11,776 nt of DNA from Nanobdellota archaeon. GTDB lineage: Archaea; Nanobdellota; Nanobdellia; Pacearchaeales; GW2011-AR1. Numbering within the stretch: the first letter of the stretch is position 1; each line of letters begins with the position of its first letter. The notes under the pieces are model-generated. The model had not been told where the DNA came from and made no database searches. It saw nothing but the letters and a program-made list of their open reading frames with translations. Shown here piece by piece: positions 1-5,784 of the stretch. The stretch covers positions 1 to 11,776 of the forward strand of contig JAUYIO010000010.1 in assembly GCA_030688225.1 (NCBI GenBank). Reading direction: 5' to 3'. A program made the translations under genes and the position numbers.

Positions 1-12
1 TTTTTAATATAA

Positions 13-474
13 CTATTTACTTTTTTCATATTGCAGACTTAATTCATAATTTTCTCTAGCAGAATAAAGAACATACCCTTCTTCATGTTTAAGGACAAAT
101 TCAGAAATACCAAATGCTAATATGTATTTAGCGCAATCAAGACATCGTGGTTTTCTTGAATCAATCAAGACACCTTTTTCTGCACGTGCATGATACATCC
201 TTGCCCCTATCAAAAGTTCTCTATTTCTAACATTAATGATAGCGTCCATTTCTGCATGAATTGCAGTCTTCTTGCATGACGGTTCGCAATATTTTGAATC
301 GCATATGATATCACAGGGAAGTCTATTTCCCCCTTCTCCAATTATTTCATTATTTTTTACTATTACTACTCCTCTTTTATCTCTTTGACAAGGAGAAAAC
401 ATAGATACTTTAACAGCTTCGTTCATCCAAAGAACTGCCTCTTCCAGTTCAGAACCATTAAGAATTTTAGGCAT
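13..474 (-). CDS. dCMP/cytidine deaminase-family zinc hydrolase
   Basis: This 153-aa protein belongs to the cytidine/deoxycytidylate deaminase superfamily, which removes the amino group from a cytosine-type base (dCMP to dUMP in the closest-looking branch). The zinc site is visible: HAE at residues 73-75 supplies the ligand His73 and the proton shuttle Glu75, and PRCLDC at 109-114 supplies Cys111 and Cys114. Just before the HAE motif, four further cysteines (C54, C58, C63, C67) could bind a second, structural zinc, as in several dCMP deaminases. The ATG at 474 lies about 25 nt from a TATA-like TTTAAA, which fits a leaderless transcript and supports this start; the stop is TAG at 13-15. It is divergent from the aIF5B gene and probably shares its core promoter. 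The superfamily is certain; the exact substrate is inferred and could be another pyrimidine or a modified base. Confidence 0.85.
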   Translation of the reverse strand: MPKILNGSELEEAVLWMNEAVKVSMFSPCQRDKRGVVIVKNNEIIGEGGNRLPCDIICDSKYCEPSCKKTAIHAEMDAIINVRNRELLIGARMYHARAEKGVLIDSRKPRCLDCAKYILAFGISEFVLKHEEGYVLYSARENYELSLQYEKSK

Positions 475-495
475 TTATTTTCATAAATATCAAAC

Positions 496-501
496 TTTAA
501 A
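496..501. promoter_or_regulatory. shared palindromic TATA element between divergent genes
   Basis: TTTAAA is its own reverse complement. It is centred about 25 nt from the deaminase ATG (474, minus) and about 29 nt from the aIF5B ATG (528, plus), the spacing expected for an archaeal TATA box with leaderless or near-leaderless transcription. I see no second good TATA box in the 53-nt gap, so one element may serve both directions. Confidence 0.5.
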
Positions 502-527
502 AACAAATCTGTGCTAAAAAATATATT

Positions 528-2258
528 ATGACATCAAAAATACGCCAACCGATAATCACTGTCTGCGGACATGTAGATCACGGAAAAACTTCAATACTGG
601 ATTGTCTTAGAGATAGCTCTGTCCAGGAAGGAGAAGCAGGACAAATCACTCAAAAAATTTCTTTCACACTTTACCCAATAGAACAATTAAAAAGAGCATG
701 CCCATTAATAGAAAAATCCGGAATAAAATTAAACATCCCGGGATTCTTACTTATAGACACGCCAGGACACGCTGCTTTCACAAACTTAAGAAAAAGAGGA
801 GGAAGTCTTGCAGATTTAGCAATTCTCGTCATAGATATAAACGAAGGAATAAAACCTCAAACAGCAGAAGTAATTAAAATTTTAAAATTAAATAAAACAC
901 CTTTTGTAATTGCATTAAACAAAATAGACAATATCTCTGGATGGAGAACAAACGCAGGAGAAAATAAAGACTTAAAAAAAAGCATAGAATCCCAACCACA
1001 AAACGTAAAACAAATTTTCCAGGAAAGATACATGACTTTAATCGGTTCGTTAAACAGCTACGGATTTGATGCAGACTTGTTCTATGAAATAGAAGACTTC
1101 ACAAAAAAAATTGCCATGGTTCCATGCTCTGCAAGAACAAAAGAAGGAATTCAGGAATTAATAATGATGCTCTGCGGTTTAAGCCAAAAATACCTTGGAG
1201 AAAGATTAAAACTTGGAGAAGACGCAAGAGGGGTTATCCTTGAAATAAAAAAAGAGAAGTCAAATAATTATGTTGAGGCAATTTTATACGACGGAGAACT
1301 CTCAAAAAAAGATGAAATCGCTGTTTCAAACATAGATGGAAAACCAATAATTTCAAAGATTAGAATTCTGGAAGAGATTCAGCCATTGAGCATGAAATTC
1401 AAATCAAAAGAAAAAGTTCTGGCTTCTACAGGATTAAGAATGCAATTAGTGGAAAAAACAGAAGTTCTCCCAGGAATGCCATTTGTGATATACAAAGAGA
1501 ATAAAGAACAAATTGAAAAACAATTTCAAAAAGAAATTTCTGAAAATATTAAGACAGAAAAAAAAGGGATAATTGCAAAGGCCGACTCACTTGGAAGTTT
1601 AGAAGCGCTTTTATTTTTATTAAAGGAGAATAATATTCCGGTTGTCAAAGCAGGAATAGGAAACATAAATAAGACAGACATAATTTCTGCAAAAGCAAAT
1701 CTAAAGATAAATGAACTTGATGCAATAATTGTCGGATTTAATGTAAATATTGATGAAGATGCGAAAGAACTTGCCATAGGGTTGAAAATTCTGACAGATG
1801 AAGTTATTTACAAATTAATAGAAAATCTTACAGATTTTAGAAATGAAAAAATAAAAGAGATTGAAAAAAAGAGAATGATGGGACTAACAACTATTTGTAA
1901 ATTAAAAATTCTGCATCAATATGTGTTTAGAAATACAAAACCTGCAATTTTTGGTGTAAAAGTTGAAACAGGAAAATTAATTCAAAATCTTCCCATAATT
2001 GATAATAAAGGAGAGAAAATCGGCAGAATAAAAAACATTCAATCAGAAAACAAATCTGTCAATGAAGCTACAGAAAATATGGAAATAGCAATTTCAATTC
2101 CAGGAACAAATTTTGAAAGACAGCTGGGAGATAAAGAATTTTTGTATTCAGACATTACAATTTCACAATTCAAGACTTTCAAAAAGAACAAAGATTTGCT
2201 TTCTCAAAAAGAAATGAAAATTTTGCAGGAAATTTCAGAGATAAAAAAATTTAATTAA
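528..2258 (+). CDS. infB: archaeal translation initiation factor aIF5B (IF2-like GTPase)
   Basis: This 576-aa GTPase is the archaeal IF2/eIF5B homologue, which promotes subunit joining and stabilises initiator tRNA on the ribosome. Seen in the sequence: P-loop GHVDHGKT (14-21), switch I GQITQKI (about 38-44), DTPGH (77-81), NKID (131-134) and a G5 SAR-type motif near 198. A beta-barrel domain II follows (about 230-325), then domain III (about 340-440) and the C-terminal domain IV (about 460-565). It lacks the long N-terminal extension of bacterial IF2 and eukaryotic eIF5B, as usual for archaea; its length is near the family norm (about 600) and there is no intein. The ATG lies about 29 nt from the upstream TTTAAA, suggesting a leaderless mRNA. 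S6e follows and aIF2-gamma lies downstream, so this is a translation neighbourhood. Confidence 0.97.
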   Translation: MTSKIRQPIITVCGHVDHGKTSILDCLRDSSVQEGEAGQITQKISFTLYPIEQLKRACPLIEKSGIKLNIPGFLLIDTPGHAAFTNLRKRGGSLADLAILVIDINEGIKPQTAEVIKILKLNKTPFVIALNKIDNISGWRTNAGENKDLKKSIESQPQNVKQIFQERYMTLIGSLNSYGFDADLFYEIEDFTKKIAMVPCSARTKEGIQELIMMLCGLSQKYLGERLKLGEDARGVILEIKKEKSNNYVEAILYDGELSKKDEIAVSNIDGKPIISKIRILEEIQPLSMKFKSKEKVLASTGLRMQLVEKTEVLPGMPFVIYKENKEQIEKQFQKEISENIKTEKKGIIAKADSLGSLEALLFLLKENNIPVVKAGIGNINKTDIISAKANLKINELDAIIVGFNVNIDEDAKELAIGLKILTDEVIYKLIENLTDFRNEKIKEIEKKRMMGLTTICKLKILHQYVFRNTKPAIFGVKVETGKLIQNLPIIDNKGEKIGRIKNIQSENKSVNEATENMEIAISIPGTNFERQLGDKEFLYSDITISQFKTFKKNKDLLSQKEMKILQEISEIKKFN

Positions 2259-2275
2259 TCACGATAATGTTTAAA
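2255..2275 (+). promoter_or_regulatory. BRE/TATA promoter copy overlapping the infB stop codon
   Basis: The motif TCACGATAATGTTTAAA directly follows the TAA stop of infB. The same motif (TCACAATAATATTTAAA) follows another gene's stop at 6993-7013, and a shorter copy lies at 6698-6715. In those two cases it sits about 27 nt before a start codon and so behaves as BRE plus TATA. Here the S6e ATG is about 63 nt away, so transcription would give a leader of roughly 35 nt, or this may be a second promoter. Confidence 0.45.
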
Positions 2276-2301
2276 CAGATATAAAAAATTCATTCAAAAT
2301 C

Positions 2302-2309
2302 TTTAAAAA
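2302..2309 (+). promoter_or_regulatory. proximal TATA box for the S6e gene
   Basis: TTTAAAAA is centred about 29 nt before the S6e ATG at 2335, which is the usual archaeal TATA spacing for a transcript starting at or a few nt before the start codon. Confidence 0.5.
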
Positions 2310-2334
2310 GCCAAATCTCAATTAAGTTATAACA

Positions 2335-2775
2335 ATGGTATTCAAAATAAACATAGGAACTAAAGAAGGAAAAACTTACAAACTAGAAGCAGAAGCTCCG
2401 GAGCTAGTAGGAAAATCTCTTCACGATAAAATATCAGGAAAAGAAATTTCTCCAGAATTAAATGATTATCAATTTGAAATAATGGGAACAAGCGACAAAG
2501 CAGGTTTTACTTCTATGGAAGATGTTGAAGGAATTGGTTTGAAAAAAGTTCTATTGACTTATGGAAAAGGTATGCACAAAAAACCAAAAGGAGATAAAAA
2601 GAAAGGCAAAAAGCCAAAAGGATTACGATTAAGAAAAACAGTCAGAGGAAAAGTTATCTCTCCTGCAATTGTCCAAATAAATCTCAAAATTACAAAAGAA
2701 GGCTCTAAAAAACTTTCAGAGATTTTCCCTGAGCAGAACAAACCCAAGGAAAAATCTGAAGAAAAGAAAGAGTAA
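2335..2775 (+). CDS. rps6e: 30S ribosomal protein S6e
   Basis: This 146-aa protein matches S6e, a small-subunit ribosomal protein found only in archaea and eukaryotes. The N-terminal beta-rich core starts MVFKINIGTKEGKTYKLEAE. The family hallmark segment follows: a DKAGFTSMEDVEG stretch at about 55-67, then a very basic GKGMHKKPKGDKKKGKKPKG region (about 78-97) leading into LRLRKTVRGKVIS. The tail after about residue 130 is a charged Lys/Glu extension that makes it somewhat longer than typical archaeal S6e. Two possible TATA elements lie upstream. The following unknown gene begins 1 nt after its stop, so the two are probably co-transcribed. Identification is firm. Confidence 0.96.
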   Translation: MVFKINIGTKEGKTYKLEAEAPELVGKSLHDKISGKEISPELNDYQFEIMGTSDKAGFTSMEDVEGIGLKKVLLTYGKGMHKKPKGDKKKGKKPKGLRLRKTVRGKVISPAIVQINLKITKEGSKKLSEIFPEQNKPKEKSEEKKE

Positions 2776-2776
2776 A

Positions 2777-3145
2777 ATGGCAAACTATCCCTCAAGAAAA
2801 TTTTTGGTAAAAAACTTAAAAGAATTTCAAAAATTAGAAAGGAAAATTTCAAAGTTTGACAGAAAATATTCTATAATTGGAGAGGGAAGAATAATCCTAG
2901 AATTGGGAAAACAAAAAAATATGAAACCCAATGCAGTGAATGAATTACCTACATGCATAGCCCAAAAAGAAATGGAAGTTAATATATATCCTAAGGACGA
3001 ACAATCAAATATTGAGATGATTGTTTCAGAGGAAAATGAATCAGGAATTAAACATACCTTCTCTGATAGACAAAATGTTTGCTATATCCTAATAGGAAAA
3101 ACAGAATATTGGATATCAAATAATCCAAACCATTATCTGAGGTAA
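2777..3145 (+). CDS. hypothetical protein, 122 aa, co-transcribed with S6e
   Basis: I do not recognise this protein. It starts 1 nt after the S6e stop, with no TATA box or clear Shine-Dalgarno of its own, so it depends on the S6e transcript. The N-terminal third is basic and probably helical (many Lys/Arg, residues 7-31). The rest alternates short hydrophobic and polar stretches, suggesting a small alpha/beta fold, and ends with an aromatic segment around YWISNNPNHY (111-120). There is no signal peptide or membrane segment, and only two cysteines (C60, C102). Codon use resembles its neighbours. Linkage to a ribosomal protein gene hints at an RNA- or ribosome-related role, but that is only inference. 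Confidence 0.75.
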   Translation: MANYPSRKFLVKNLKEFQKLERKISKFDRKYSIIGEGRIILELGKQKNMKPNAVNELPTCIAQKEMEVNIYPKDEQSNIEMIVSEENESGIKHTFSDRQNVCYILIGKTEYWISNNPNHYLR

Positions 3146-3165
3146 TTTTTGTTCCTTTTCTTCAG
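3146..3165 (+). terminator. T-rich tract, candidate terminator after the S6e unit
   Basis: Two runs of T (3146-3150 and 3156-3159) in a pyrimidine-rich stretch begin immediately after the stop of the 122-aa gene and precede a new TATA box. Oligo-T tracts on the coding strand commonly terminate archaeal transcription. Confidence 0.35.
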
Positions 3166-3184
3166 TAGCAACAAAATAGAAACA

Positions 3185-3192
3185 TTTATAAA
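3185..3192 (+). promoter_or_regulatory. TATA box of the small-gene cluster
   Basis: TTTATAAA is centred about 25 nt upstream of the ATG at 3214. This indicates a new, probably leaderless transcription unit that begins after the S6e unit and continues through the four small genes. Confidence 0.6.
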
Positions 3193-3213
3193 ATATATAT
3201 TTCTGGGAAGGGT

Positions 3214-3513
3214 ATGGCAGGACTAAACCAAAAACTTTCAGAAGCGGAAAAAAAAGCTAAAGAAATATTTGAGTCAACTACAATAAGACCAATAGGAAAT
3301 GGTTTCATAGGAGGTTACGCCATAGGAGCAGGCATGAATTTCCTTGAACTTAGAGAAGAGACTATAGACGCATATAAACAAATTTTCTTAGAAGAAGGAA
3401 AAGATTTCACTCAGGGATATGTTGAAGGAAGAAAATGGAGAATAGGAAATATTCTTAATAAAAAATATAAAGCTGCCCAGAAAGCATTAGCTGAAATGAA
3501 TACAACACAATAA
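3214..3513 (+). CDS. hypothetical protein, 99 aa, first gene of a small-gene cluster
   Basis: I do not recognise this gene. The protein begins with a charged amphipathic helix (about 3-20, Glu/Lys-rich). A glycine-rich, moderately hydrophobic stretch follows at 28-44 (GNGFIGGYAIGAGMNFL), and the rest is helical and charged with aromatic residues (YVEGRKW around 69-75). The glycine-rich stretch is too short and polar to call a confident membrane helix, but it could be a membrane hairpin or packing segment. A well-placed TATA box supports transcription and this start. The next gene begins 3 nt after the stop, so it heads a compact cluster of four small genes ending at 4313. Confidence 0.7.
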   Translation: MAGLNQKLSEAEKKAKEIFESTTIRPIGNGFIGGYAIGAGMNFLELREETIDAYKQIFLEEGKDFTQGYVEGRKWRIGNILNKKYKAAQKALAEMNTTQ

Positions 3514-3516
3514 AAA

Positions 3517-3678
3517 ATGAGAAACTACAAAGACAAACTTGAATGTGCAAGAGAAATGTATGGAAAACCTGTTTTAACAGAAGGTCCAGAGTCAGAATTG
3601 TCAGACATGGAATCTATTATTCTGTCTGGTTGCGATACAGAAGATTTCAAAGAATTAAATTTTGACAGAAGAATATAA
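3517..3678 (+). CDS. small hypothetical protein, 53 aa
   Basis: This is a short unbroken reading frame from ATG at 3517 to TAA at 3676-3678. It fills the gap between the 99-aa gene (3 nt away) and the next gene (ATG at 3680, 1 nt after the stop). The product starts MRNYKDKLECAREMYGKP and continues acidic (TEGPESELSD, then DTEDFKELNFD). It has two cysteines (C10, C39) and no membrane segment. The tight spacing on both sides, the codon use and the helix-like N-terminus support a real gene in the cluster. I know of no family for it. No Shine-Dalgarno is visible, so translation is probably coupled to the preceding gene. Confidence 0.6.
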   Translation: MRNYKDKLECAREMYGKPVLTEGPESELSDMESIILSGCDTEDFKELNFDRRI

Positions 3679-3679
3679 A

Positions 3680-4024
3680 ATGAAAAATATAATAAGAAAA
3701 TTCACAAAGTATGTGTCAGAAGGAACATCCATTCTGGGAATATTCGCATTAGGAAGTTATGGAATACATGCTATTAGTGGAAATGATTTATCTCATAGAG
3801 ATTTTGAAAGAGTTGAATGGATTGAATCCTATAATGGAGTAGAAAACATAAGAGATTTTTATTTAAACGAGAACATTGCTCACAATGGCTTAAATTGGAA
3901 ATTATACTTCAATAAAGTTTTGGAGAGAAATAAAGGAAGACTAGAAAACAATCTTATTCTACCTGATTTAGACAACGACGGAAAAGTAGAAAAAGATTCA
4001 ACAAAAATTTTAGCAAGGAGATGA
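3680..4024 (+). CDS. membrane-anchored hypothetical protein with a DxDxDG loop
   Basis: From the ATG at 3680 this gives 114 aa. A TTG 18 nt earlier is in frame, but it lies inside the preceding gene, so the ATG 1 nt after that gene's stop is the better start. A basic N-terminus (K2, R6, K7, K10) precedes one hydrophobic segment at about 16-33 (TSILGIFALGSYGIHAIS), consistent with an N-in membrane anchor or uncleaved signal. The rest is a soluble, aromatic-rich domain presumably outside the membrane. Near the C-terminus, DLDNDGKVE (96-104) has the DxDxDG pattern of calcium-binding EF-hand or dockerin loops. No family was recognised. The next gene begins 1 nt after its stop, behind a Shine-Dalgarno that lies in its last codons. 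A joint role with that membrane protein is inference. Confidence 0.65.
   Translation: MKNIIRKFTKYVSEGTSILGIFALGSYGIHAISGNDLSHRDFERVEWIESYNGVENIRDFYLNENIAHNGLNWKLYFNKVLERNKGRLENNLILPDLDNDGKVEKDSTKILARR
4015..4020 (+). promoter_or_regulatory. Shine-Dalgarno of the 95-aa membrane protein
   Basis: AAGGAG lies 5 nt before the ATG at 4026, inside the end of the upstream coding region. It is one of the few clear ribosome binding sites in the window and supports translation of an internal operon gene, in contrast to the leaderless first genes. Confidence 0.65.
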
Positions 4025-4025
4025 A

Positions 4026-4313
4026 ATGGTTGAAGATAATAATAAAACATCTCATGTAAAATCTTTTGGAAAAGCATTAGTATTTGGATTCCTTGCCAGA
4101 ACTCTTGTTGGAAACCCAGGAGATAATCTAGAAGATTTAACAACAACTAATCTAACAACTTCTCTTCTTTTAGGAACAACTGCCCTTCCTTTTATAGACA
4201 GAATTTTTGGAAAAAATTTTAAAGAAGCTTATAGTGAATCTCCAGCAAAAACAGCTGGTTTATTCTTAGGATTAACTTTAGCAACATACTCAAAGAGTTT
4301 TGGATATAACTAA
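4026..4313 (+). CDS. small integral membrane protein, 95 aa, unknown function
   Basis: The protein is hydrophobic with about three candidate membrane segments: residues 14-28 (FGKALVFGFLARTLV), 43-58 (LTTSLLLGTTALPFID) and 76-88 (TAGLFLGLTLATY). These are separated by short polar loops (NPGDNLEDLT near 30-39, and FGKNFKEAYSES at 61-72). The segments are short and rich in Gly/Ala/Thr, so two or three crossings are both possible. It is the last gene of the four-gene cluster and has a good Shine-Dalgarno within the preceding gene. I do not recognise a family. The pairing with a singly anchored protein suggests an envelope-located pair. Confidence 0.65.
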   Translation: MVEDNNKTSHVKSFGKALVFGFLARTLVGNPGDNLEDLTTTNLTTSLLLGTTALPFIDRIFGKNFKEAYSESPAKTAGLFLGLTLATYSKSFGYN

Positions 4314-4348
4314 ATCTAACATTTTCCCTTCACAATAAACCCAAAACC

Positions 4349-4357
4349 TTTTTAATT
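4349..4357 (+). promoter_or_regulatory. TATA box for aIF2-gamma
   Basis: TTTTTAATT is centred about 25 nt before the ATG at 4378, again giving a leaderless arrangement. The T-rich stretch upstream (4322-4328) may also end the preceding small-gene transcript. Confidence 0.5.
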
Positions 4358-4377
4358 AACTTTTTCTCCCATTTTAT

Positions 4378-5562
4378 ATGAATAAAGAATTACCAGAAAT
4401 AAACATTGGAGTCGTCGGACATATTGACCACGGAAAAACAACTCTCTTAAGCAAACTTACTGGAAAGTTCACAGACACTCATTCTGAAGAATTAAAACGA
4501 GGAATTACAATAAAACTCGGTTATGCAGAGATGATTATCTACAAAAAAGGGAATGAATACAACACAAAAGACGGCACTCCACAAAGATATGTAAGCTTCA
4601 TAGACGCGCCAGGACATGAAATGTTAATGGCGACAATGCTTTCAGGAGCTGCAATTATTGACGCTGCAATTCTTGTCATTGCTGCAAACGAAGGAATAAA
4701 ACCACAAACACAGGAACACTTCATCGCACTCCAAGCCAAGAAAATAAAAAATATAATCATAGTTCAAAACAAAATAGATTTAGTTTCAAAAGAAAAAGCA
4801 TTAAAAAATTACAAAGAGATAAAAGAATTCACAAAAGGAACAATAGCTGAAAATTCTCCAATAATCCCTATCTCTGCTCAGCAAGGAGTAAATATAGATA
4901 AATTGCTTGAAGAAATTTGCAAATTAGAAATTCCAAAAAAAGAAACAAACTCAGAACCAATTTTTCTGGTTGCGAGAAGCTTTGATATAAACAAACCTGG
5001 TTCAGAAATCCAAAAACTCAAGGGAGGAGTTCTAGGAGGAATTTTAAAAAAAGGAAAGTTAAAAGTTGGTGATGAAATTGAAATAAAACCAGGAATACTT
5101 GTCAAAAAATCAAACCAGCAAAATTACAAAACTTTAACAACAAAAATACTTTCTCTTCATAAAGGAAATTCTTCTGCAAAAGAAGTAACTCCTGGGGCAA
5201 GCATATCAATTGAGACAAGTCTTGACCCTTTCGTAACAAAAACCGACTCTTTAACAGGATGCACTGTTTCAACAAAAGGAAACCTTCCAGAGATAAGTCA
5301 AAAAATAAAAATAAAATTCCATATTTTTGAAAAAGTTTTGGGAACAGAAAAACACGAGAAAATTGAACCAATAAAAACAAAAGAACTTTTAATGCTCAGC
5401 GTGAACACAACAATTACAGTAGGTACTGTTGAAAAAATTAACAAGGATGAAATAGAATTATTTCTAAATATACCAATTGTCCCATTAAAAGGAGACAACG
5501 TAGGAATTGCAAGAAACATCAACGGGCATTGGAGATTGATTGGTTTTGGTGAGGTACTTTGA
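4378..5562 (+). CDS. eif2g: translation initiation factor aIF2 subunit gamma
   Basis: This 394-aa GTPase is the core subunit of aIF2, which carries methionylated initiator tRNA to the ribosome. G motifs are clear: GHIDHGKT (14-21), switch I RGITIKLGYA (41-50), DAPGH (76-80), NKID (131-134), SAQ (166-168). Family-specific stretches follow: FDINKPGSEIQKLKGGVLGG (about 205-224), DPFVTKTDSLTGC (domain II) and the C-terminal NGHWRLIGFGEV. SelB and EF-Tu are excluded by these. The zinc knuckle that normally lies between switch I and DAPGH is reduced to about 20 residues (52-71) with no cysteine, and the loop after the DAPGH region reads NEGIKPQT, as in aIF5B, rather than the usual NEPxPQPQT. These changes largely explain a length about 15-20 aa below typical. 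The alpha and beta subunits are not in this window. Confidence 0.96.
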   Translation: MNKELPEINIGVVGHIDHGKTTLLSKLTGKFTDTHSEELKRGITIKLGYAEMIIYKKGNEYNTKDGTPQRYVSFIDAPGHEMLMATMLSGAAIIDAAILVIAANEGIKPQTQEHFIALQAKKIKNIIIVQNKIDLVSKEKALKNYKEIKEFTKGTIAENSPIIPISAQQGVNIDKLLEEICKLEIPKKETNSEPIFLVARSFDINKPGSEIQKLKGGVLGGILKKGKLKVGDEIEIKPGILVKKSNQQNYKTLTTKILSLHKGNSSAKEVTPGASISIETSLDPFVTKTDSLTGCTVSTKGNLPEISQKIKIKFHIFEKVLGTEKHEKIEPIKTKELLMLSVNTTITVGTVEKINKDEIELFLNIPIVPLKGDNVGIARNINGHWRLIGFGEVL

Positions 5563-5598
5563 TGGTGCAAAATTAAATCAATAATAACAACTTTCAAA

Positions 5599-5697
5599 CT
5601 ACCGAATTAAGATTTTGTGACATCTCTCTTTATCAATAATTACTCTTTCCTTATACCTATCTAAAGCATGACTAGATATTACTAATCCTTGGTTCAT
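5599..5697 (-). CDS. possible 32-aa protein with an SSHALDRYKERV segment
   Basis: An unbroken minus-strand frame runs from ATG at 5695-5697 to TAG at 5599-5601, encoding 32 aa. The product contains SSHALDRYKERV near residues 8-19, a His...Arg..Arg pattern like that seen near the start of several small nuclease or toxin-like families (DUF4258-type), but it stops long before a full domain. Its ATG lies about 28 nt from the palindromic TTTATAAA at 5723-5730, matching the leaderless promoter spacing used elsewhere here. It could be a genuine miniature gene, the surviving 5' end of a decayed longer gene, or chance. It is convergent with aIF2-gamma. Confidence 0.35.
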   Translation of the reverse strand: MNQGLVISSHALDRYKERVIIDKERCHKILIR

Positions 5698-5722
5698 TTC
5701 AAAATAAAAAACAAAAAAACTA

Positions 5723-5730
5723 TTTATAAA
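5723..5730. promoter_or_regulatory. palindromic TTTATAAA TATA element
   Basis: This self-complementary octamer is centred about 29 nt from the minus-strand ATG at 5697. In the plus direction it could start transcription around 5752, ahead of the GC-elevated segment and the nuclease gene. Direction cannot be decided from sequence alone. Confidence 0.4.
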
Positions 5731-5746
5731 AATTATTATAATTAAA

Positions 5747-5754
5747 TTTATAAG
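5747..5754 (+). promoter_or_regulatory. candidate TATA box upstream of the nuclease leader
   Basis: TTTATAAG lies in a very AT-rich stretch. It would place a transcription start near 5775, about 10 nt before the ATG at 5785 and about 108 nt before the nuclease ATG at 5883. That implies the nuclease mRNA carries a leader, unlike most first genes here. Confidence 0.4.
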
Positions 5755-5784
5755 ATATGTTTTTCTTTTCTCCCAATATCTAAA

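Noticed and set aside
1526..1777. Minus-strand open frames inside infB, aIF2-gamma and the nuclease gene
   Set aside because: They are Phe/Ile/Ser-rich antisense products of AT-rich coding sequence without conserved motifs.
3662..3679. TTG start for the membrane-anchored protein, 18 nt before its ATG
   Set aside because: It lies within the preceding 53-aa gene and adds only six residues; the ATG at 3680, directly after that gene's stop, fits the spacing of the cluster better.
4378..5562. Selenocysteine factor SelB
   Set aside because: The 'FDINKPG', 'KLKGGVLGG' and 'DPFVTKTDSLTG' stretches and the C-terminal 'WRLIGFG' are aIF2-gamma signatures; there is no SelB-specific C-terminal domain.
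5757..5783. Eight-codon ORF (ATG at 5757) as a leader peptide
   Set aside because: Too short and T-rich to distinguish from chance, although the TTTATAAA box is about 30 nt upstream.
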